From positions 9,734,001 through 9,798,000 of the forward strand of contig NC_061454.1 of the NCBI RefSeq assembly GCF_022581195.2: a stretch of 64,000 bases of DNA, in the 5' to 3' direction. The notes under the pieces were generated by a model, which did no database searches, had not been told where the DNA came from, and was given only the letters and a program-made list of their open reading frames with translations. Below, piece by piece: positions 52,201 through 60,876 of this stretch (position 1 is its first letter; every line of letters starts with the position of its first letter). The DNA is from Helicoverpa zea. Taxonomy: Eukaryota; Arthropoda; Insecta; Lepidoptera; Noctuidae. A program made the position numbers and the translations under genes.

Positions 52201-55200
52201 TTATAATAATCGCCATAAAAACATCAATGTCTCTGTATCAGTTCATTATTCAGTAATTCAATAAATAATGCTGCTCGATAACACGAAACGCACATAAGTC
52301 AAAAATACAAGAAGTCAACGTACTTGCTTAAGAGTGGATTTAAAATAATTTAAGATGAAATTATTTATTGGGTTTGTATCTCTCTCTCACTTGTGGCACC
52401 TTACGAGGTGAGTTATATGGTGCTCTCGGTCGCTCCTACCATCGATCACTGGAGGTGTGACGTCACGCAGAGCCGTCGTGTGCGGCCCGACTCAATTTAT
52501 TGCGTCTGCGCACCAAGCTACCAGAGAAAAACTAAACATTTGTTTGTATACCAACTCTTTAATTAAATTTATTTACAAATAATAGGGTGACAAACACTTG
52601 AATTTTGACTAGTAGGATACCTGAATGGCCTAAAATGGAAATCTTGGGATCACTTTTAAATATTTTTAGTTTATTTCATTTAAACTAAAACCTTTTTACT
52701 ATGTACTATTTAATTTGCAATCAGATTGATAAAAAAAATAACACTTTTTTCAGTTTGAGACCTGTCAAACTCACACCGGATAATATATTTTTTACAAAGA
52801 ATTGGATGCTTAAAAAAATTACTTACATTTGAAATGTGGCAGATTGCCTACTCCCTTATATTTCGAGTTTACAGCCGTAACTACGGTCACGAGTGTAAAG
52901 TAGACCTTATTTTAACAGCTGGTCCCATAAAGGATCTAATGAATCGGCTGAACAGAGAGGCAGTTGAAAGACTTCCGAACAACTAACAGCTTCCTGCAGG
53001 GTTTACCGTCACCATGAAACTGATGAAGGTAAATCTCCAGTCCATTACACTAAAACCCGAAGGCAGTTGAAATGTGGATGTGCAGGATGATAGTTAAAAT
53101 AGTGACCGAGATAGCAGACGATCTGTACAACTTGCATACATTGTCGTTCATAGTGTCAGTGGGAACAATAAGAGAGAGTCTGCAACTGATCAACGTTCTG
53201 GACGAAGACGAAGGCAACTGAAACTGGAAATTTATTTATTGATTTGATATTAAATCGTGCCTCTTTATACAAACATCTTGTATTCTTTCTTGGGTTTGAT
53301 TTATTTGGATGTGTACTCCTAGACTAATATTGGATAGCGCCAATCAAGAACGCTGCCCATTATAAGGAACAGTTTTTGCAGTGGATAATATGGTGATTTT
53401 ATTCAAACTAAGGCAGCAATCCGTTATCAGAAAGTCATCATACATCTTGATGCAAAAAAGTTGCAATCACAATCCTGTAGGTAGTGACTAAACAAGTTTC
53501 GAAGGTGCAATTAATTCGGTCCGTTCCGAACACTTTCTGGGAATATTATCACATATTGGTACGGTTATACGTGGATGCCACATGCAGAGTTCATTATTTA
53601 GGTGCATTCACGAATTACTGTCAATAAAGCATCGGTTTACTGGAAAGCGTCGTAACAGTGCGCAGCTGTAGGTCGTACGGGATTCATGAGACTTGATAGC
53701 AAACCACTTGAGGAACTCTCATTAAACAGCTTTACACAACTGCATTCACTGCTGCTGTGTTATTCAGAGGTTCATAATCACGAATTAACGGACGAGTAAA
53801 ATTAGGAGAAACACCACTACTGCACTTACAGCAGTACTCAAATGTTAAATGCTTTTAAATATCTATTATGTTTCGAGCCGATTAGGATACATTTCACATT
53901 TGCTGGTGTGTAGTAATTTTACTCACACAATAGAAATTTACAATATTACGCAGTCGAAATTGCCTGTCTTATAGCTGGTAAGCATCCTCAACTTAATTGA
54001 TGTGCCTCCTGGATGTGTCTATCTAAAATTGTTTTCTTAAGAAGTTGCACTTAAACATGCCGTTGGTTGGTCTACTAATATATTAGTAGCAGATCGCTGA
54101 GTCGTCGTTCGTCGCAGCACTGCATCAATCAATGAGATATGTAGACAGAAGGAGCGCACGCGCACGCTAACGTGACATTTATATATTCTTCACAATGTTC
54201 CTGTCGTGTCCCGATCGTCGCTCACGTGTCCCTAGCGCTGCACACCGTTTCGTCTTGTTATGAACTGTCACTAAACATTCTAAGCGTGCATTCATTAGCA
54301 TTCATTTTTACGACACTTATGACTTGTAAAGCTTTATTTAACTAAATTGGTCTCAGAATATTGTAAAAATAATAACTATTAAATAGTCTTATGAAAAATA
54401 TCTCATCGCTAATGTCTTCGTAAGTAACTGCAAGAATAAGTCATAAATTCTCTTCAACTCCGCAGCTTCATTTATAAGCGCACGTGCAAGACATCTGTGG
54501 ACAAGTTTTGTCCGTCAAATCGGGGTATGAATTGCGGAATACGAGACTGGTACTTCCATAAACAATACATCACCACCCTAATAATTAGAGCATCGTTTGC
54601 AGCGTTGCGCGCGCGGCGGTCTGGGCTCCGGCGGCGGCGCGACGCTCGTCTTTCTCTCCTTGACGCCTTTTTGTGAGATTTTTTGTTTCCCGCCCGGGAA
54701 TAATGTCATTATGGCGCCTTTAATGTTGTCAGTGAACGGGAGCGCGCCGCCGCCGCCCAGGGCGAACGTTTGTTGATACTTAAATTAGGTTGTTTTGACA
54801 CGCCTCGTTCTTATGTTTGTACTAAATCTAATAAACGTCAGTAGCGAGAAAGCGTCTCATTCATTATTCCGTTGTTCTCTTAGCGATAATATATTTAAAG
54901 TAGTTTTGTATAATTGAATTCTGTGGTATCTTGGATGATATGCGCGGCTGCCAGTGGGAGTAGACTGGGTGTCATTTACGTAAACGGAATTCAAAAACAA
55001 ACATGAGGCATGGAAACAATTAGAGGCGGTGGGACAGCGCGCATACATAATGTATAATCTGTCAATATTGTCAGCTACTACTCGCATTGTGGTGGAGTCA
55101 TTACGTGCGGCGCAGGCGCGTCGAGTGTCGCCATTGTAGTCAATGGCGCTGCCAGGTGGGTGTGCAAGTGTAAGTAGGTGCGACATGCCGGTGACCCGAT

Positions 55201-58200
55201 CGCCGGCCACGCTCCTTCCAGCCCCTAATGCACAATGCACTCCACCAAATACCTAAAACATAGTAAAATCAAGCCTGAAAAACTATTTCCTTAATAATTT
55301 TCACAAAAACCAGGAAGTTTTGCTGCCGGCAAAACTACAATTCATACGACGTAACTTTATTCAGCCCAAACCAATTCTCTTTCTTCAAAGTAACAGACAA
55401 CACGCAAAGGCATAGCAAGGATAAATGTCGATTTGAATGGCGTAGTAGCAGCGACCGAAAATGTTTTACACTCAGGATCCGATTTCGTCGTTCGGACAAA
55501 CTCTTGAATGGAATTTACATATTTGTTTCCAGTTAGGCAGCACCAGGTGCACATGTTTTAAAGCCACGGTTTAGAACATAAAATAATGATGAATATATGA
55601 CATGAGTAAGAAGTTCGTTATTGTACTTTATTTCCCAGTACTATTGGCTACAGACAATTCATTCAAAGATCAGATGAGCCGGGACACCGCTAAATAGATG
55701 ACGACTACAAACATATTTTTAGAAGAGATAATGTTAAATGGGCCACGAGTGGTAACAAATGTTCTTTGTCTAGTTTCCCTGTAACTATTTTCGAAATCAT
55801 TAGTCTTGGAGTGACACGTAGCTCGTGAAATTACTCACCGCAATACCGAACACTTGACACAGACTGGTCAATATTTTGTACTGTTTATGATCTTCCTTTG
55901 ATCAGGAACAATGAAGCAGAGATATTTGTCAAAGCATTTCATAGTTTAACGAAATTAACGCACCTCTGATGAAGCACTTCAAAAGATACATAAATATATT
56001 TAACAAAGATTAAAAACTGAATTGTCGCTCTAGTGGAATGTCCGCCTATAATAACGATAAACTTTCAAATTGAACACTAATCGTGAATTACTTTGACTGT
56101 AGCTATTGTTCTTTGTACCTAATATAAGTTTATTTTGATGAATTGTCGTCCAAAGAGCAGCATTGATTAATTTGAGCCAAGAGCAGTTGAGATACCTATT
56201 TCTTAACTCATAGGTCTTCAATTTGACAGCATTTTCGTCAATTTAACACTTGGCAAGTTGCGTTAGACTTTCTTTGATTTCGTCGAGTTCGTTGTGCTAA
56301 ATGGCGAGCAGCGTGAGTGTGAACATGTGAGAACAATGTGCAATTAGGTGTTGCGTGGGCGTGCGACAGTGCGACAGGTATGCGGCGGTGGTGCCGCGAC
56401 TCAATCGCCAGGTAATTACGGCGCCGACTGGACACGCTGAAAGATTGACACCACCACGACCACTCTCGATGACTTGTTTATTGCTCGCCATTAAAAAATA
56501 ATACATTTTTTCTCACCTCGCCATCATAAAACTGCCAAGAATATGCTAAAACTAGTATCCATATTGGTTTAATCCGTTCGGATATTAGGCGAGCAGGCGC
56601 TATTTAATGGTAACAGGTTTCTGTGGAAGGTTTTATCGTAAATATTATTCACAAATTGTGTGGAGCCTCAGCGGGGGCGCTGCCACTCAGCGAGGGGGCG
56701 ATTTTTCATCGACGCTGCCTCTGCTCTGCCAAACACATTTTTTAACACCTCGCCCCGAGCTTAAATCAAACATTTGCTTTGCACTTATTGGAACATACCT
56801 AATTCAATTATTTTTCTTGTTATTAGTATCATTATGATGAATATTTTACTGCTTAGCAAAACAATGCCACGGGAGTAATTCAATACCACTGAAGTTCCCT
56901 TTTAGATTGCTAGAACAGAATTACGAGGACATTACCAGCTCCTGTACCAACAATACTTGTGTAATGCTGCTATCAAACTTACATTACGTGGCACATTTAA
57001 AATGTGCCCAGTATTGTAATATCGTGGTAGTCAAGTAAAGTGATAAACCGATGTGGAATGTCGTCAATAAGTTAACCTTATTAGTTACTGTGTGCTGATC
57101 GCGGCGGGTGGCACTGCTATGGGCCCGTTCACACTGAAATATGGGGAACCTTTGCTGACCCATTACAATATAAACGGCTACATAATGAAATTAGCTCGCT
57201 TCGTCTGAACAGCTCCTTATGATAATCGTCGACCCTTCTCTAGGCACGCACGTGTAATTGAAATTGTGCCTATTATCTCCTTAATCGATTATATTATTTG
57301 TATGAACTATTCTGTAAATAGTTAATGCTTTGTCAGTCAGAAAAAATCATAGTATCTCTTTTGTTTCAGATCACGAAACTGAAAATCGACAGTAATCCAT
57401 TCGCTAAAGGATTCCGCGACTCTTCACGTCTCACCGAGTTCGAAAGGTAACTATCATAATAACGTTTCTTGTTAGAGATTTCCAATGTTCTTAGATAAAT
57501 CCTTACTACTTTTGGCTCTACTTTTAAGAGAAAGGAACTGTTACTTTGTATCGAAATCAATCAGTTAATTTAATTGACACTAGTGGGCTCTTTATTAATA
57601 ACATGAGTGTTCATTACGTGTCGGCGTCCGCGCGACACAATTCGGTTAGCTCTGTAATCGCACACGCATTGGATACGCTCTCAGAAACAAACATAACTGT
57701 CTGATGCTGATTGATATCTCCACGCGAGCAATTATGCCTCAGTATTTATTGCTTCTTAGCCAATCCAATGTATTTAATTGCGGGTGAGCCGACACCAAGT
57801 TTCCACCCGTGTAATTTATAATCTAACAATTTCTCTCACCACATTCGCTTCGCCATATCTTATTGCTCGCTTTCGCATTTCTAATGCCGTATTGCTCTAT
57901 GTTCTCTTGATTATTGGGTGTTTTATTTTTTTTGTTTGTCTGTTGAGATACTATATCACGGGGGAGCACGAAAGAACATCAGTCTTCCCCGACGACGCGC
58001 GCTACAGCGCCGCCAGTCATAGGTAGATACGATCATACAATCATATTATATACTGCTTCAGTTCGCAAGATGTCGACCACGTGGCTAACTGTGCTTCTGT
58101 ACCGTTTCAGGGAAACGATGGAGTCGATGCTGGCGGAACAGCACTTCCTGCGCTCACCATTGCGGCCCTTCGACTTGGACCAGCACAATAACAACTTAAC

Positions 58201-58579
58201 GCTAGAAGAGAAAGCGATCCTGGCGGCGCGGTCACAGCTGTTCCTCCGTGCCGCTTATCCTTTGTACGGCGTGCCGGCGGCTGCGCTGTGGGGGCAGTGG
58301 GCGTGCTTGGCGCCGCAGCTTCTGGCGCAGCAGCACCTCGCTGCGTCGGGCTCGGGGCTGCAGCTGCCGCGGCCGGTGTACCCGGGCGCCCTGGGCGCGG
58401 CGGGCGCTGGCCCGCAGCCGCTGGCGCAGCACCGCTTCTCACCGTACCCAGCGCGGCGAGCGTCGCCCGGCTCGTCGCCGGACTCGCTGCGCGACGCCAG
58501 CCCGCACCCCTCGCCGCTGCACCCGCCGCACCCCCCGCACACCCCGCACGCGCCGCATCCGCCCCACAGCCCCACTTAG
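25047..58579 (+). CDS. mid/H15 (Tbx20 ortholog): T-box transcription factor, Tbx20 / Midline-H15 class (six joined exons)
   Basis: This is a sequence-specific nuclear transcription factor. In flies Midline and H15 pattern heart, neuroblasts and legs; vertebrate Tbx20 acts in heart development. The six exons join in frame to 504 residues (vertebrate Tbx20 is about 450). An eh1 Groucho-binding motif, FSIAAIM, lies at residues 51-57. PLEKFV at 80-85 matches a conserved Tbx20 linker. The T-box spans about 150-349, with LWDKFNELGTEMIITKTGRR (159-178), MFPTVRVSF, YRYAYHRSSWLVAGKADPP, MHKYQPRIH, FTAVTAYQNQL and the minor-groove helix NPFAKGFR (332-339). The C-terminal tail has RFSPY at 457-461, shared from memory with fly Mid/H15, then a His/Pro-rich end. 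Introns are 5056, 17430, 119, 8749 and 664 nt. Class assignment is very secure. Whether it is the mid or the H15 paralog cannot be decided here. Confidence 0.96.
25960..25978. repeat. (CT)n microsatellite
   Basis: About nine uninterrupted CT dinucleotides in intron 1. It is likely polymorphic, and (CT)n/(GA)n can also be a GAGA-factor-type binding tract. Confidence 0.9.
26091..26491. mobile_element. GC-rich MITE with very long inverted repeats (PIF/Harbinger-like), 401 bp
   Basis: It starts GGGTGCGTCCACATCTGGCG and ends with the exact complement. The terminal repeats are perfect for 71 bp and run to about 83 bp with one mismatch. TTA flanks both ends (26088-26090 and 26492-26494), matching the 3-bp TWA target duplication of PIF/Harbinger elements. 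The interior is also semi-palindromic and packed with GCGC, and has no transposase. Open frames starting near 26093 (+) and ending near 26489 (-) begin with the same peptide because each reads one copy of the inverted repeat; they are not genes. The superfamily is inferred from ends and target site only. Confidence 0.85.
30347..30632 (+). CDS. mid/H15: T-box gene, coding exon 2 (linker and start of T-box)
   Basis: It encodes the end of codon 82 through residue 176 plus two bases of codon 177. The first part (86-140) is a low-complexity Ser/Pro/Ala/Gly linker, expected to be disordered. The second part starts the DNA-binding domain at about residue 150 (CHLETKELW) and includes the T-box signature GTEMIITKTGR. 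The acceptor is TTCTTTCAG before 30347, and the donor GTAAGT begins at 30633. An overlapping frame on the same strand from 30321 is a shadow. Confidence 0.95.
32866..32911. repeat. CpG-rich cluster with 8-bp hairpin and direct repeats
   Basis: Positions 32881-32900 are a perfect 8-bp stem with a four-base loop (CGCGACAT, TCGC, ATGTCGCG). It is flanked by two copies of GCGACGATGCG (32866-32876 and 32901-32911). The surrounding 32820-33000 is unusually rich in CGCGA-type words for an AT-rich intron. Confidence 0.6.
35594..35621 (+). repeat. G-quadruplex-type motif
   Basis: Four G-runs (35594-35597, 35602-35605, 35610-35612, 35618-35621) are separated by loops of 4-5 bases, which fits the canonical G3+N1-7 rule. 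It lies in a GC-rich islet of intron 2, on the transcribed sense strand. Confidence 0.6.
35731..35758. repeat. (CCGCCA)n short tandem repeat
   Basis: About four hexamer-type repeats of CCGCCA with a CTA interruption, in the CpG-rich islet of intron 2. It is not in any supported reading frame. Confidence 0.7.
36923..36959. repeat. 9-bp C/G hairpin
   Basis: CACCCCCGC at 36923-36931 pairs perfectly with GCGGGGGTG at 36951-36959 across a 19-nt loop. It is very GC-rich within AT-rich intron 2. Confidence 0.6.
38660..38693 (-). repeat. C-rich tract; G-quadruplex-type motif on the - strand
   Basis: C-runs at 38660-38665, 38669-38671, 38676-38678, 38680-38685 and 38690-38693 have short loops, so the complementary strand satisfies the G3+N1-7 rule with a spare run. 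It is in intron 2. Confidence 0.6.
47178..47985 (+). mobile_element. 5'-truncated R1/TRAS-like non-LTR retrotransposon with target-site duplication
   Basis: A 14-bp direct repeat, GTCTAATTCCGTTA, flanks the insertion (47178-47191 and 47972-47985). The 780-bp body ends in an 11-base A tail (47961-47971). The body encodes the C-terminal tail of a reverse transcriptase ORF2 up to the stop at 47711-47713. It reads YRMTQVLTGHGCFGRYLHR, then a Cys/His zinc-finger-like block (CHHC, DTVDHT, CPAW), then RAALDQ. That block is typical of R1-clade elements. The 5' part was lost, as is common with target-primed reverse transcription. The intact terminal repeat, open frame and A tail suggest a fairly recent insertion. 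It is in the same orientation as the host gene, and its right edge is 77 bp before exon 3. Confidence 0.9.
47192..47713 (+). pseudogene. Reverse transcriptase ORF2 C-terminal fragment
   Basis: This is the coding remnant within the R1-like insertion, about 173 codons, open to its natural stop. It contains only the region downstream of the polymerase domain: the Cys-His motif with C-x2-C, then DTVDH, then CP spacing, and a charged tail ending near the stop. It has no catalytic YADD and no endonuclease, so it cannot act alone. The open frame begins upstream, at 47141, only because the flanking intron happens to be open. Overlapping frames on both strands are shadows of its high GC content. Confidence 0.85.
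48063..48336 (+). CDS. mid/H15: T-box gene, coding exon 3 (core of DNA-binding domain)
   Basis: It encodes the last base of codon 177 and residues 178-268. It contains RMFPTVRVSF, LDVVPVDGKRYRYAYHRSSW, LVAGKADPP, HPDSPFSG and KQVVSFEKVKLTNNEMDKNG, all hallmark T-box blocks of the Tbx20 class. The acceptor AG at 48061-48062 has a weak, T/A-mixed tract. The donor GTGAGC begins at 48337. Third codon positions are almost all G or C (exceptions include CCA, CTA, GCT, GTT and GGA), sharply different from exon 4. Confidence 0.97.
48337..48455 (+). other. Intron 3 (phase 0, 119 nt)
   Basis: A short intron from donor GTGAGC to acceptor ATTTTACATCACAG. It is AT-rich, in contrast to the GC-rich exon 3. 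The frame joins GQ to LVLNSMHKYQ as in the family. Confidence 0.93.
48456..48620 (+). CDS. mid/H15: T-box gene, coding exon 4 (DNA-binding domain)
   Basis: It encodes residues 269-323, exactly 55 codons. It begins LVLNSMHKYQPRIH and ends FTAVTAYQNQL, two of the best-conserved T-box blocks. FKTFIFPE (303-310) is also characteristic. Residues 283-300 form the variable loop. The donor GTAAGT begins at 48621. Reading through the donor gives an early stop at 48660-48662, so retention of intron 4 would truncate the domain. Confidence 0.97.
52453..52465 (+). promoter_or_regulatory. T-box half-site fused to a palindromic CRE
   Basis: AGGTGTGA at 52453-52460 is the exact T-box half-site, and its last three bases start a perfect TGACGTCA at 52458-52465. 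The site is intronic in a T-box gene, so autoregulation is possible but unproven. Such short motifs also occur by chance. Confidence 0.35.
52882..53219 (+). mobile_element. Ancient non-LTR reverse transcriptase relic
   Basis: Two short frames resemble successive parts of the C-terminal region of RTE/CR1-like reverse transcriptases. From 52882 one reads YGHE, then LTAGPIKDL, then EAVER, echoing the family pattern YGxExW, LTAGxIKKLEAFEMW. From about 53064 another reads AVEMWMCRMIVKI, then ESLQLI, to a stop at 53217-53219. They are separated by about 100 bases with stops. GAGGCAGTTGAAA or a close variant occurs three times here. Homology is judged by eye only and could be coincidental. Confidence 0.45.
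57370..57446 (+). CDS. mid/H15: T-box gene, coding exon 5 (end of DNA-binding domain)
   Basis: It encodes residues 324-348 plus two bases of codon 349. The sequence ITKLKIDSNPFAKGFRDSSR is essentially invariant across the Tbx20 class. The NPFAKGFR part forms the C-terminal helix that enters the DNA minor groove in T-box structures. The acceptor TTTGTTTCAG is strong. The donor GTAACT begins at 57447. At 77 bp it is too short for automatic ORF listing, but it is required to keep frame and domain. Confidence 0.97.
57447..58110 (+). other. Intron 5 (phase 2, 664 nt)
   Basis: It runs from donor GTAACT to acceptor TTCTGTACCGTTTCAG. Codon 349 reassembles to AGG (Arg), giving FERETMES. I see nothing else in it. 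Confidence 0.93.
58111..58579 (+). CDS. mid/H15: T-box gene, coding exon 6 (C-terminal tail)
   Basis: It encodes residues 350-504, with stop TAG at 58577-58579 followed at once by a second in-frame stop, TGA. The first 50 residues (ETMESMLAEQHFLRSPLRPF, then LTLEEKAILAARSQLFL) look helical. The middle is Ala/Gly/Leu-rich. HRFSPYPAR at 456-464 resembles the RFSPY block of fly Mid/H15. The last 24 residues (481-504) are a His/Pro repeat of HPP and PHxP units. The exon is strongly GC-rich, so overlapping frames on both strands are long, but none has a domain. Function of the tail is unknown; transcriptional regulatory activity is the usual assumption for this family. Confidence 0.95.
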
Positions 58580-59385
58580 TGATAAAACGCCGAATAAAAA
58601 CCTCCCCGAGATCTCCCTGTAATAATATGCGATATTGTATGAGAGTCTTTATATGGAATGTTTTCCGAGAGAACACAAAAGGAAATTTGAAGTGCGTCGG
58701 TGTTTCGCTGCGAAACGAGATGGCGTCGTGAACTTCGATAATTTTATGCGCCGAGAAGTGAATAAACTGAGTGCGAGTGCGTGGAGAACATTTAGAAGTA
58801 CGTCTGGAGTCGTGAGCGTCGGAACACCGCGCGCCTTCCCGCTGTTGTTACTCACTCTGTGAAAACTTGTATTATATTGTAAAATATTATTTAACTGTAC
58901 TTTAACTCTGTAATTATTGTTATATGTTCCTAATAGTTTTGTCTCGTAGTGATGGTTTCTGCTAAATTCATGTTATAGCAAAGTAGAGTTTATTGCATAA
59001 AATGAGGCATTTAATTGCTGTGTACATTATGTTTGATATTTTCGGACAATTTGAAAACAAATAAGAACATAACGGAATGAGTCGATGTTGTAAATCTTAG
59101 TGGCTCAATGGCATTCGACTGTGTTTGGTTGATTTCATCTTGTTTAGGTAAAATGTGCAATATAACAGAGTAAAATGTTTTAGTGAAATTTAGAAGTTAG
59201 TAAGATAGATGTATCGATATTAAATAGTAGAAATTATATTGCTGTCTATGTTTAAAATTAATTCCTACATCCGACTACAAACGGATGCATAGATGTACCT
59301 AAATGGTTAATTTGTAGTTAAATTATAGTTATTATAAATAATATATTGCTAAAGAAAAAATTAAATGTTTGTTAACATATACTGT
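58580..59385 (+). other. Probable 3' UTR of the T-box gene
   Basis: AT-rich sequence after the stop. AATAAA hexamers occur early, at 58593-58598 and 58761-58766. An ATTAAA at 59360-59365, followed by a T-rich stretch, is a reasonable distal poly(A) signal. A TATCGATA octamer lies at 59212-59219. The true cleavage site cannot be set without transcript data. Confidence 0.45.
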
Positions 59386-59800
59386 ACTTGTTTCATTTAC
59401 CCTAGAGCTTTGACAACGAGGGTCAGAAAAGTAATTTCCTTCATCAATTTGATTAAAGAAAATTCAAAGCAAAAAAATACAAAGTTACAGCCTTTCTTGG
59501 GAGCCGCTGAATGCCTTTTGCTCTAAGTATGGTACAATGGAAAAAAATCAAAAGTGTTTTTGAAATGATTAGACACAGGATAAAAAAAATCTAGTAGGTA
59601 GTGACTGTCATTAAATTTCACTATAGGCATTCCATACACTTGACCTTTGAGGGAATTGGTTAGAATTTTCCTCAATCCAAATTGATAGAATCATTAATGA
59701 AAATCTCAATACAAAGAAACAAAACCAAAATGAACCGGTTCTGTAAACATAGGTGTACCTGACTTACATGACGAAAACGATTGCCACAGATTGCCCCCGG
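59386..59800. other. 3' flanking sequence
   Basis: I see no gene or repeat here. It is AT-rich DNA with A-runs. Confidence 0.4.
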
Positions 59801-60040
59801 CATTGACCCGTAAGTCGCAGTACTCGCAGTGGTTGCAAGCACGAGTTCCGTGTAAGGGGTCCAGGGTTCAATTCCTGGGTAAGGCCGAAAATCCTTTGCG
59901 GATTTTAAGACCTTTCACAAAGGAACCCGGGGTCGCGAAATTAGCGGTGTCACAACCCGAGCTTTAGAGGTCACCTAAATTCGCTGTCCTCTGATGCAGT
60001 AGCAATTGTTGTTACAATTCCATATCAAAGATGAATTTGA
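59801..60040 (+). mobile_element. tRNA-derived SINE
   Basis: A polymerase III B box, GGTTCAATTCC, lies at 59865-59875 inside a short palindrome (CCAGG/CCTGG) that mimics a tRNA T-arm. An A-box-like GCAGTGGTTGCAAGCACG begins about 59826, about 40 bases upstream, the normal tRNA spacing. The rest does not fold as a tRNA gene, and a unique tail follows (GGATTTTAAGACC, GGAACCCGG). The 5' and 3' limits are approximate because no clear target-site duplication was found. Confidence 0.6.
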
Positions 60041-60539
60041 GATCACTCTGTCATTAGGATTTCATGGGATAGGATTTAAGCCTCCAGAGAGCTTGTAATC
60101 ATTCCTTCAGGCATTCTCATACACTAACTTTTCTTTGCTTACATTAACGATTCTCCACTTAAAAACCAGTCTGCACCAACTAAGATTGGGTATACCTAAG
60201 GCTTGCCTGAAGTGCCCGGCATCTTTATTCTCTGGTCAATGTCGATAGATGACTATGTGTTAAAACTTGAATAAATCGCAAATTATATTTATTGATCAAA
60301 AAAATATATACCTAACTCCGTCGTTTTTGTAAACGATGAGGGACATAGCTCACAACAAATTGTTTGTAATTTACTAGAGTGCCGTTAGATGGCGGTAGGC
60401 GTAGCATTATGCGTGTTACTCGAAAGCTTCGTTCAAAGCTCGAAAGAACACCGTCAGTACAAAACGTTGAGCGAGCTTTTTGTTTTTTTTTTATTTTATT
60501 TTGATGTACAATGTTAAGTGAAAGACTTGTTACTTATTA
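60041..60539. other. Downstream flank between SINE and MITE
   Basis: No gene. An AATAAA lies at 60270-60275 and a T-rich run near 60480-60500. Confidence 0.4.
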
Positions 60540-60766
60540 TAGTTCGGCCATTCAGAGAATGCGTTCCTGACACGTCGCGATTGAACTGACGACGTAACTT
60601 TGCAATGGCGTTGCAGTTACGATAAAAATATTTTTGCTGGTTGTTTACCGTTTTAACAATTGAGGAGCATTAAAACAACATTATTATATCAATAATCAAT
60701 GAATGTAGTTACGTCGTCAGTTCAATCGCGACGTGTCAGGAACGCATTCTCTGAATGGCCGAACTA
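60540..60766. mobile_element. MITE copy 2, 227 bp, TA target site (Tc1/mariner-like)
   Basis: It has the same length and, base by base as far as I can read, the same sequence and orientation as the element at 19558-19784. Perfect 60-bp terminal inverted repeats are flanked by TA (60538-60539 and 60767-60768). It is non-coding. Lack of divergence between two copies 41 kb apart implies recent mobilisation or gene conversion. Confidence 0.88.
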
Positions 60767-60830
60767 TAAAAGCTTTATTATAAAATTAATTTTTTCTTTA
60801 GATAATAGAATTAATCTAAAGCAATAAAAG

Positions 60831-60876
60831 TTCAGCAGTGGACGTCCTATGGCTGAGATGATGATGATGATGATGC
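60831..60876 (+). mobile_element. Non-LTR retrotransposon tail with (ATG)n end
   Basis: TTCAGCAGTGGACGTCCTATGGCTGAG followed by six ATG units (60858-60875) matches the familiar 3' end of lepidopteran RTE/CR1-like elements, the same kind as at 1911-1931. Only about 45 bp remain. Confidence 0.65.

Larger units (their letters stand above)
48621..57369 (+). other. Intron 4 (phase 0, 8749 nt)
   Basis: The donor is GTAAGT at 48621 and the acceptor TTTTGTTTCAG ends at 57369. It includes CpG-rich islets at about 48885-48935, 49365-49445, 50160-50225, 50635-50705 and 54600-54770. A palindromic CRE lies at 50217-50224, with a composite T-box half-site plus CRE at 52453-52465. A degenerate reverse-transcriptase relic lies near 52882-53219. 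No other exon is convincing. Confidence 0.8.

Noticed and set aside
52979..53027. Possible small exon between CTGCAG and AAGGTAAAT
   Set aside because: Splice-like ends but no conserved protein sequence. Exon 4 to exon 5 joins in phase without it, and it lies inside a retrotransposon relic.
58593..58598. AATAAA directly after the stop as the poly(A) signal
   Set aside because: Only 14 bp beyond the stop codon; a signal further downstream is more plausible, though a short UTR cannot be excluded.
58107..58731. Several long overlapping frames on both strands around exon 6 (up to 189 aa)
   Set aside because: They are GC-driven shadows of the real exon 6 frame, which alone continues the T-box protein and splices in phase.
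59826..59880. Possible functional tRNA gene
   Set aside because: A- and B-box-like motifs are present but no acceptor stem or anticodon arm can be drawn; a tRNA-derived SINE fits better.
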